In this document: in pieces, positions 1 through 6,600 of the stretch
Layout: each line of letters starts with the position of its first letter
How positions within the stretch are numbered: position 1 is the first letter of the stretch
Source: a gamma proteobacterium symbiont of Taylorina sp.
Lineage (GTDB): Bacteria > Pseudomonadota > Gammaproteobacteria > GRL18
Direction: 5' to 3'
Length of the DNA: 42,978 nucleotides
Assembly (NCBI GenBank): GCA_025655455.1
Contig: JAHXIV010000023.1
Coordinates: forward strand, 1-42,978
Position numbers and translations under genes: made by a program
Notes under the pieces: generated by a model
What the model was told of the DNA's origin: nothing
Database searches by the model: none
The model's input: the letters and a program-made list of their open reading frames with translations, nothing else

Positions 1-118
1 CATAAAATATTAATCATGCGGATAGTAGCACTGATTGCAGCAAAAACCTGATTGAGATTAACACCCCGTGTTTTTATCGGCTTATCTCCCACATCCCAGG
101 TAATGATACATTCTGTCA
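1..118 (-). pseudogene. Duplicated 3' fragment of the leuA-like gene
   Basis: These 118 bases match positions 11871-11988, inside the leuA-like gene at 11834-13387, with a single difference (C at 92, T at 11962). They lie in the same orientation and would encode about residues 467-506, part of the C-terminal regulatory domain. The match stops abruptly at 118, where IS630 transposase coding sequence begins. The left end is cut by the window, so the fragment may be longer. It is a dead copy unless a full second gene lies to the left. The near identity suggests a recent duplication. Confidence 0.9.
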
Positions 119-485
119 CAATATGAAACAATCAATGGTGAATCTATAATCAAATTCATGAGATTATTACGTAGGCAAACATACAAGCAAAGGAATAATC
201 AATTTAATCGTTGACGGTGCAATCTCAAGTTGTCAGGGATGAGGCAGATGAATTTAACATAAAATTACATTAACTCCCACCTTATAGCCCTAATTTGAAT
301 CCAATAGAGCGATTGTGGAAAGTAATGAATGAAAAAGTAAGAAATAATCGGTGCTTTCATAGTGCAAAAGAGTTTCGAGAACAAATTAATTATTTTTTAA
401 ACGATATTTGCCTGAGATTAGTGATTCTTTAGATAATCGAATTAATGATAATTTTCAGAAGTTTGATCCTGCACTTGTGAGCTAA
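119..485 (+). pseudogene. Decayed IS630-family transposase (C-terminal half)
   Basis: Conceptual translation gives the hallmark C-terminal segment of IS630-family DDE transposases, including LPPYSPNLNPIERLW (from 274), followed by a helical segment and, after a frame change near 410, a tail ending at TAA 483-485. Upstream pieces recognisable in other frames include NGESIIKFMRLLRRQ (from 134) and RDEADEFNIKLH (from 235). The gene is broken by an in-frame TAA at 271-273, where a Tyr codon would be expected, and by at least two frameshifts. The N-terminal half is missing and is replaced by the leuA-like fragment. No terminal inverted repeats were identified. It cannot make an active transposase. 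Confidence 0.88.
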
Positions 486-523
486 TAAAAACCTGTGAAG
501 ATATAAAATGATGCATCTTCATT

Positions 524-652
524 TCACTTGGGTATATTCTTATTATTAAATAGCATTTCAACAATTTCACTTAATTCTTTTTCCTGTAGATCAGAGTATT
601 CTTTATCTCTTTCTCGTGTTAATTTATGGATATCCGATATTTTTGCGATATT
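524..652 (-). pseudogene. Short coding-like remnant of unknown gene
   Basis: On the minus strand, a 40-odd codon stretch reads without stops in one frame and ends at TGA (524-526). The peptide is charged and helical-looking (for example KLTRERDKEYSDLQEKELSE). It has no start codon of its own, and upstream it is cut by an in-frame TGA at the edge of the direct repeat starting at 653. This suggests the tail of a gene truncated when the repeat arrived. The family is not recognised. Confidence 0.3.
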
Positions 653-793
653 TTTGTCTCAAATTCAGAAGTTTAATAACCCCCCTGTCTTATTACTCCA
701 TTTGTTCTTTATCATTTAAAAATTCATGAATTGAAAATGTTTTTTGACCAAATAAATCCTTTTTTTTTCTCAATAAGTGGCTGTCCTTTACTA
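653..793. repeat. Direct repeat copy A (about 141 bp)
   Basis: This segment is nearly identical to 2973-3114, with a few substitutions and one or two indels in an A/T run, in the same orientation. On the minus strand both copies can encode the end of a peptide, FLNDKEQME, followed by two stop codons, so the repeat may carry the tail of a lost gene. The flanks differ completely, so the repeat ends are well defined: a tttgtctc edge and a gtccttta-cta edge. It is an unclassified mobile or duplicated element. Confidence 0.85.
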
Positions 794-883
794 TTCTTTG
801 AGGCGGAGCGAGCAACTACCGAACTACTATGAACGATATGAAACGGGAAAGACTGCTTGTGATCTTCGATGGCAAAGAATAGT
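791..883. repeat. Inverted-repeat-bounded element next to copy A
   Basis: A perfect 10-bp inverted repeat (CTATTCTTTG at 791-800, CAAAGAATAG at 874-883) encloses about 73 bases that are clearly more GC-rich than the surroundings. It begins at the right edge of direct-repeat copy A and is absent next to copy B. It could be a small folded RNA or a non-autonomous element. No known family was recognised, and no tRNA or attC pattern fits. Confidence 0.4.
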
Positions 884-977
884 CAATATGACATTTGACC
901 CCTTTCTTCTTTTCTTTATTTATATAGATAAACACCATATATTAATATTATAAAAATAAGAATAAGATAGAACAATA

Positions 978-1010
978 CCCAACTAACAAAAAGGTTGGGA
1001 TGTTTTTCTT
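978..1010 (+). terminator. Rho-independent terminator-like hairpin
   Basis: A CCCAAC/GTTGGG stem (978-983 with 994-999) with a 10-base loop is followed by a T-rich run. It lies downstream of the HEPN gene's 3' end on the opposite strand and does not follow an intact plus-strand gene. CCCAACTAACA recurs at 1051-1061. The rest of 884-1076 is AT-rich and shows no coding signal. Confidence 0.4.
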
Positions 1011-1076
1011 TTAAAATATATGGCTGTGTACCGCTTGTAGTTGATATTATCCCAACTAACATGAAAAACAATAGTT

Positions 1077-1958
1077 TTATGCATTTGGATCGACAATACT
1101 TGGCTTAATAATTTGTAAAATAAAATTACTATACCCCAAAATTATTTCAATTAATATTCTGACTCTACATACATAAGTATCTAAGGGAATATCCGTATTT
1201 GTAGCAACTTCAAGTAACGCTACCATATTTTCATGTTCACCACTACCAAAGAAGTCATTTGCAAAATCTACAAGCGGTTCATCTATCTGGCCATTGTTAT
1301 ATAACCCTATTTTTTTACCTACTTTCAAAATAAGCTCTTCTTTTGATATTGTCCAACCTGCATTATGAACAATTTGATGCCTTAGCTGAGCAATAAATGC
1401 AATAACAAATCCGAGATGTATATCTCTAATATTATTCTGCTCTACATCTGCAAGTCTAGGAAATTTCTTTTGCAGAGGCTTAATGATTGACTGTGGGAGA
1501 TCTCCTTTTTTTCTAGCCTGATCCACATACCATAAAAATGACTTATCCTGAGCTTCTAGAATTGTTACATTTCCATAATCCCTCATGGGCCAACAATCTA
1601 AATTTTTAAAGCCAACAAGAGCATAAATATGAACTAAATATTTTTCAAAGGCTTCATAAACTTCAACCAAAAGCCATTGGTATTGCTTGTTTTTCCTCAT
1701 AAGAAGATGTAATTTAGCTTCATCAATTGAAAGTTTTCTATGATCATAAAAATTATGTTGTCCTGTTCTCAGATCTCGAAATGACATATTATGCATTGAT
1801 ATTGGAGTATCAGTACCTTCAGAGAGTCGATTTAAGGCATCTTCATTTTTAAGTAGCAACTGCATTTCAGTTTTTACTGCAGAACGTGTTGCACGTAGCA
1901 ATAGTTCTACTTCTGCGACTTTACCAGTGAAGTCCAACCATATTTCTTCAAGAGTCAT
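1077..1958 (-). CDS. HEPN-domain-like hypothetical protein
   Basis: A 293-residue soluble protein with no signal peptide or membrane segment. Its most telling feature is RHQIVHNAG at about residues 193-201, an R-x4-H signature embedded in a helix (LGFVIAFIAQLRHQIVH). This is how HEPN domains present their RNase-type residues, and a second helix, EVYEAFEKYLVHIY (about 99-112), would pair with it. The family link is by motif only. HEPN proteins commonly act as RNA-cleaving toxins or defence proteins, but many are inactive. The ATG start has a GGAA-type ribosome site. The gene sits alone between degraded mobile elements, with a MITE-like element directly upstream, and no nucleotidyltransferase (MNT) partner is seen. 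Its function is unknown. Confidence 0.75.
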   Translation of the reverse strand: MTLEEIWLDFTGKVAEVELLLRATRSAVKTEMQLLLKNEDALNRLSEGTDTPISMHNMSFRDLRTGQHNFYDHRKLSIDEAKLHLLMRKNKQYQWLLVEVYEAFEKYLVHIYALVGFKNLDCWPMRDYGNVTILEAQDKSFLWYVDQARKKGDLPQSIIKPLQKKFPRLADVEQNNIRDIHLGFVIAFIAQLRHQIVHNAGWTISKEELILKVGKKIGLYNNGQIDEPLVDFANDFFGSGEHENMVALLEVATNTDIPLDTYVCRVRILIEIILGYSNFILQIIKPSIVDPNA

Positions 1959-1988
1959 TAGAATATTCCAAGCTTATAAAAGCATAAC

Positions 1989-2117
1989 GAGGCTGTAGAA
2001 TAACTCCACTTTCATTAAAATTGACATTTTTTGGATATTTTATTATCTTTAAAAACAGTAACTTAAAAAAATTTAAATTTTAAGAGATTTCCAAAAAGTG
2101 AGTTATTCTACAGCCTC
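1989..2117. mobile_element. MITE-like element with perfect 18-bp terminal inverted repeats
   Basis: GAGGCTGTAGAATAACTC at 1989-2006 is the exact reverse complement of 2100-2117. Similarity continues a few bases inward with a one-base offset. The 93-base interior is very AT-rich and has no ORF. The element is flanked on both sides by AAC (1986-1988 and 2118-2120), a possible 3-bp target duplication. Size, ends and lack of coding capacity fit a non-autonomous transposon. The parent transposase is not in the window. Confidence 0.72.
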
Positions 2118-2123
2118 AACGTC

Positions 2124-2160
2124 GAAATCATGGTGGCGTCTTTTTGCCTACCATGATTTC
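2124..2160. terminator. Palindrome after the toxin gene
   Basis: An 11-bp perfect inverted repeat (GAAATCATGGT at 2124-2134, ACCATGATTTC at 2150-2160), extended inward by GGC/GCC, lies directly beyond the stop of the toxin gene on the minus strand. It lacks a clean T tract on that strand, so it may be a 3' stabilising hairpin rather than a classical terminator. Confidence 0.45.
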
Positions 2161-2164
2161 TTGG

Positions 2165-2458
2165 TTAGAGCCTCCCTAGCCAATACGAAGGGCGTCTTCG
2201 AAGATGTGCAACTGCTAATACTTGAATTATTCCAGATACTTCTCGGAATAAAATTGTAAATGGAAATTTTTTCATTTTTCCACGACAAATATCAGGCTTT
2301 CTTTCTATTGGAAACCTGCTGGGAAATCCACAAATTATTTTCATGGTAGTTTCAAATTCAGTCAGATAGGTTGCACCCAGACCTGCACGCTTTAATTCAT
2401 AATAACCTACATTCTCAAGATGTTCGGCCTCAGCTGCTGGGTGAAACTCGTAGTTCAT
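2165..2458 (-). CDS. RelE/ParE-family toxin
   Basis: A 97-residue basic protein with the compact fold pattern of the RelE/ParE superfamily: N-terminal YEFHPAAEAEHLENVGYYE, then a central beta segment (FPFTILFREVSGIIQVLAVAHLRRRP). The closing AVAHLRRRPSYW is typical of plasmid-stabilisation ParE/RelE toxins, which inhibit ribosome-bound mRNA function or DNA gyrase. Its ATG overlaps the stop of the preceding gene (ATGA), the usual coupled arrangement of antitoxin followed by toxin. It appears intact. Whether it targets mRNA or gyrase cannot be told from the sequence. Confidence 0.9.
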   Translation of the reverse strand: MNYEFHPAAEAEHLENVGYYELKRAGLGATYLTEFETTMKIICGFPSRFPIERKPDICRGKMKKFPFTILFREVSGIIQVLAVAHLRRRPSYWLGRL

Positions 2459-2679
2459 CGAAGAAGTGCTTGTGCTTTTAACCTAACTTCTTCGGCAGAA
2501 ATTGGTTGCACAAGACCATTATCTATATCTTTAGCTCTACGACTTGCTTCAAATAGCCAATCATCGGATATTTCCTCTTCTGATGGTGAATCAAGGCTGA
2601 GTAATAGCTTTTGGGCTAACTCAGCTCTTTCATTTTCTGGCAAATGAAGAGCTTCAGCTTCAATTTGTTTTAGAATCAT
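2455..2679 (-). CDS. Addiction-module antitoxin (Unstab_antitox type)
   Basis: The protein has about 74 residues when started at the ATG of MILKQIEAEALHLPENERA. I prefer this over an upstream start because AGAGGAA lies a few bases before it. LPENERAELAQKLLLSLD followed by an acidic linker and DDWLFEASRRAKDIDNG is the pattern of the small addiction-module component family (PF09720), which neutralises RelE/ParE toxins and usually represses its own operon. It overlaps the toxin start by 4 bases. The remnant of a group II intron ends about 35 bases upstream, so the operon's original promoter region has been replaced by intron sequence. Confidence 0.9.
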   Translation of the reverse strand: MILKQIEAEALHLPENERAELAQKLLLSLDSPSEEEISDDWLFEASRRAKDIDNGLVQPISAEEVRLKAQALLR

Positions 2680-2750
2680 TATAATTCCTCTTTGATGTTT
2701 TATTTGCTCTCTCACGGTAGGAACACCAGTTACCCAGTGCCCCCCGCACA

Positions 2751-2784
2751 GACCCGGACGTGCGGTTTTCTCGCATCCGGTTCC
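2751..2784 (-). ncRNA. Group II intron domain V
   Basis: Exactly 34 nucleotides on the minus strand fold as a domain V: a lower stem GGAACCGGA/TCCGGGTC, a two-base CG bulge, an upper stem TGCG/CGCA and a GAAA-type loop. The usual catalytic AGC triad at the base reads AAC here, which also leaves an A opposite a G, a sign of inactivation. It lies just 3' of the maturase stop, as expected. Confidence 0.82.
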
Positions 2785-2820
2785 TCGGTTGTACTCGCTT
2801 ACGCGTAAAACAAAAGTTGC

Positions 2821-2970
2821 TTAAGCAAAGATTATTGGTTGTCGAACACTTGGTTTCATTACAGGCCTGGCAATTCCTAAACGTTTTATGGCTCTGATAA
2901 ATTGATTCCATGTAAAGCTATTTCGTTTTCCACCACGGCGATTAAGCCATTTGAAGGAACAATAGGCCTT
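2821..2970 (-). pseudogene. Group II intron maturase, C-terminal fragment
   Basis: About 49 codons ending in TAA at 2821-2823 translate to FKWLNRRGGKRNSFTWNQF followed by IKRLGIARP. This is the characteristic end of group II intron reverse transcriptase/maturases (the W-NRR...SFTW...RP segment of the X/HNH-proximal region). There is no start codon, and reverse transcriptase motifs are absent because the gene is truncated at 2972. Confidence 0.85.
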
Positions 2971-2972
2971 AC

Positions 2973-3114
2973 TTTGTCTCAAATTCAGAAGTTTAATAAT
3001 CCCCCTGTCTTATTACTCCATTTGTTCTTTATCATTTAAAAATTCAAGAATTGAAAATATTTTTTGACCAAAAAAACCTTTTTTTGTTTCTCAATAAGTG
3101 GCTGTCCTTTACTA
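2973..3114. repeat. Direct repeat copy B
   Basis: This is the second copy of the 653-793 repeat, same orientation, with scattered mismatches and small indels in homopolymer runs. It abuts the truncated end of the group II intron, so the repeat boundary and the intron break coincide. About 2.3 kb, containing the HEPN gene, the MITE-like element and the toxin-antitoxin pair, lies between the two copies. Confidence 0.85.
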
Positions 3115-3166
3115 ATCAATCATTTATGGCTTAACTTAATGACATTGGGTAGCACCCCCTTTAATC

Positions 3167-3589
3167 CTATTTCCTATTGATCGTATGCTCTTTCCATAAC
3201 CGAATTAATGACCCTTCTACACGCCAATAATTAAATAACTCTGGATGTTCTTCCTTAAATATTTTTAATTTTTCAGCATTCCAATCTTGATATTTTACTG
3301 ATGTTACAAGAAATAAGGCTTGCTTTGTAGATTGTACTAATAAATATAATTTTTCTTCTTTAATCAAATAATTTTTCTCACAAGAAGTTCCAGATTGTGA
3401 TATTTTATCTTTAGCAAAAACCATCAAAGGTACTCGATTAGTTTTGGCTAACGCAAGTAACTCTAGGTCTAATTCTGATGTTATAGCCACATATCCACAA
3501 CCACCTTTCATATAAGGATAAAAGAGACCATATAGAAGGAAAGGGATACTTAAACTAGCTATTAAAAATTTATTACTAATTTTTTTCAT
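3167..3589 (-). CDS. Small membrane-anchored hypothetical protein (possible Rhs immunity protein)
   Basis: About 140 residues from the ATG at 3589; a longer TTG-started version adds four residues. One N-terminal hydrophobic segment (FLIASLSIPFLLYGLFYPYM) would anchor it in the inner membrane with the rest outside the cytoplasm. The soluble part has two cysteines and ends in a basic tail. No family is recognised. It lies 67 bases downstream of, and co-directional with, the giant Rhs gene. That is the usual place for an immunity gene. An immunity role is inference from position only. A periplasmic domain would fit a toxin acting in the periplasm. Confidence 0.7.
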   Translation of the reverse strand: MKKISNKFLIASLSIPFLLYGLFYPYMKGGCGYVAITSELDLELLALAKTNRVPLMVFAKDKISQSGTSCEKNYLIKEEKLYLLVQSTKQALFLVTSVKYQDWNAEKLKIFKEEHPELFNYWRVEGSLIRLWKEHTINRK

Positions 3590-3656
3590 GGGTTTATCCA
3601 ATAAACATAAGAGTTGCTTTATTGTATTAACCTCTTTCTATAGCCCATTAATGAGT

Positions 3657-6600
3657 TTATCTTCGAGGTGGTGTAGTTAATCTGTTTCCTGGTAATTCAT
3701 CCATAAACCTATTAAATCTACGTTGGGAATAACTTCGACATGTCTCCCAAAAATATGGTCTGCTTGAATCATTATCCCAATCTCTAATAATATCTTTTAC
3801 TGCTTGACGATCCATTTCAGGTGTTGTTTCCATATACATATCCTCAACAACATCACCACCTCTCCATAAATCTTCATATACAGTTCCTCCTTCATTAATT
3901 GCAAAACCATAAGAGTTATAGTGTCCATTGATATCTCCAATATTAATACTTTGATGCCCTGCTACTTCGTTATGAGAAGGGCCTTCAACCCATATATCTT
4001 GACCTGAAGGATCAATGAAATTTACAGGATTATTTTCAACATAAGCATAAACATTCAACCCACCTTCAAATCCAATCGGATCTTTAGCTGTCCATCTTCC
4101 AGTTACAGGATCATAATCCCTGGCTCCAAATCGTATCAGATTAGTATCACGATCATAAATCCCCCCAGCAAACCCAAACGGCTGAAACCCGGGATTGCTA
4201 TCATTCAGGATATTTCCATACTCATCGTAATCCATCCACTGAACCACTTCGCCAGTCGTTGCATTCACCACCAAGCGCGGACTGCCCAAGTGATCGGAAA
4301 CAATGCGATAACGAATACCACCTTTTATCATATAAGCCGGTACATTAATTTTATTGGCATAAACAAACCGGGACACGACATTACCCAAACCATCCAGCTC
4401 TGCTACCGGATTCAAGTTATCCTGATATAATAATCCCTGAACCAGAACACCATCAATTTTTTTGCCTACACGACGGTTCTGACCGTCAATAACATAATCA
4501 ATAGTTACATCAGGCAATTCAACCTGTCTCAGATTGCCGAAGACATCATAATTATAGAGGCTTATTGCACCGCTGTCATGTTCAGTTTTGCTGCTCAGAT
4601 CACCATTCGCATTATAACTATACTCTGTCGTTCCATAGGACTTTAGTCTGTCCTGCTCATCATAAATCGCCAGTGTCACACCATTTAGCATGACACGGTT
4701 GCCATTGTCATCAAAGCCATAGTGGTTGATTAACACACCGTCCAGTGATACTTTTTCCAGACGTCCGCTGACATCGTAGTCATAGTGCCAGACACGGCTT
4801 TCATTTTCTATGCTTTCGCTGATATCAACAAGACGGCCGGATGTGTCGCGAATTCCATAATCAACGGAATACAGCAGTGTATCTGTATGGTTGGCGCTAA
4901 AGGTTTGTGTTTCTCCAAACGAGTTGTATCGATATTGTGTGCTGAGGGTGCCAAGAGTGCTTGTTTCAGGTAAACCATTATCAGCTCTATTGGTCAGTGA
5001 CAATTCCCCTGCCCTGAGCAGCAAGCCGTCCCGATCATAGATAAAGTCTTCCGCATCCGGCACTAAATCCAGCGAGTTCAGGCGCAGCTCTGAGAGTTGA
5101 AAGAAGGCGTTATAGTCCATTTCAAGCAGACCATTAACTTCTCCACTGAGGTTTATTGAACTCAGCTGTTGACCATCATAGCCATAATCCAGCACATGCT
5201 CTCCCGGTGCAGCAATGGTATCAATTTGACCACTGGACAGGTAGGTATATTGATAATGTCCAACTGGCGTGAGGATTTGGCTCAATTGGCCGGTGCTATC
5301 ATGATGGATAAACTCGATTGTTTTGCTGTCAGGACGAGTGATGCGCTCCAGTTGTTTGTCCAGATTATAGTCATAATGGGTTTGTGTCTCACTCAGATCA
5401 GCCAATAGCGGGGGAAGATAATCTTCCGTCAGATCGACATCGGTATAGTTGAAGCGGTGCTCAGCTTTGCCCGGGGGTGTAAGGGCTGTTAGATAACCAT
5501 TGGCATTAAAGTCATAAGCAATAATTTTTCCATCTGAACGGGTTTGTTTATCCACTGCACCACTGTGATCATATTGGAAGTAATCGGTATAAGATCCAGT
5601 GGTGAAAGTGGATAAATAACCCTTTTGATCGCCGCTGTCATAGTAGCTCATCATGGTTTTTCTCTGTGTTTCACCTTGCCCCTGTATCAGGCTTTCCAAC
5701 CTGCCTTCAGGATCATAGCTCAAAAAAACAGACTCGATACCAGGCACTCTGATTTCTGCAATATTCCCTTTCTCATTGAATACTGTGGTACGTTCACGTC
5801 CCTCAGGTGTGGTGGTGGTTTGTGTTTTATCAACGGCATGATTGACAGTTGTCCATGTCGCAGCAGCATTGATGGTTCGGGTTTGTGTTCGGGTAATAAA
5901 ATTAAACCAGTTTGCATTCGGATCGGTACGGTCTTTTTCAATGCTGCGCTCAATAGCAACCGTCATAGTATTTCCTGAAGGCTGTTTGACCTGGATTTGA
6001 CGGGCATATTTTGAATTTTTCCACCAGGGATCGACTGCCTGAGTTATTGTGGTGAGTGTTCCCTGTTCATCCTGAATGGTTTTGATGTCATCGCGTGTGT
6101 TTTCCTGACGTATAGAGTTATCCGGATTAATGGTGGTAAAGTTCACTGCGCCATTGGCTTTGCTCACTTCATAACGGGTCTGCCGATTTTCAGCCGAGGT
6201 TTTGTTGACGGTAAAGCCGTTGTCAGTTTCTTCACGTCTGAGCCGCCAAAAACCACCACCGGCATTTTCGTCATAGATCAGGCGACCTTGCGCATCGAAA
6301 TCCATTTGTGCAGTATGATTCATGGGATCGGTGAAGGTGTCAATAAAGTCCTCTGCGTCATAGGTGACAGCATAGCTCTCGCCTGAATCATAGCGGATCT
6401 GACTGACCTGTTTATCGGCATTGTAATGGATCTCTGTTTGTTTGCCGTTGGGTGCAATGATGGCGTGTGGGGCTTGCTCTCCGGTTCTGACTATTTGGGT
6501 CACATTTCCATGGCGATCATGAATTTCAGTTAATTTTCCATTTTCATGAATGAATTCATAGTCAGTGACACCGGTTAACAGGTCAATGGTTTTTTCATGT

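Larger units (their letters stand above)
2714..2972 (-). mobile_element. Group II intron 3' remnant (maturase tail, domains V-VI)
   Basis: On the minus strand this region holds the C-terminus of an intron-encoded maturase, a domain V and a short domain VI-like tail ending near 2714. The 5' part of the intron, including the reverse transcriptase domain, is missing and the element stops at direct-repeat copy B (2973). It is therefore a 5'-truncated, immobile copy. Confidence 0.85.

Noticed and set aside
528..719. A 63-codon plus-strand open frame
   Set aside because: It crosses the start of the direct repeat, has low-complexity composition and no ribosome site; the opposite strand shows the more protein-like frame.
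800..874. tRNA or integron attC site within the GC-rich element
   Set aside because: No cloverleaf or T-loop sequence and no paired attC core sites.
2660..2911. An 83-codon minus-strand frame
   Set aside because: It reads across the group II intron RNA domains and the maturase stop; the maturase fragment lies in a different frame.
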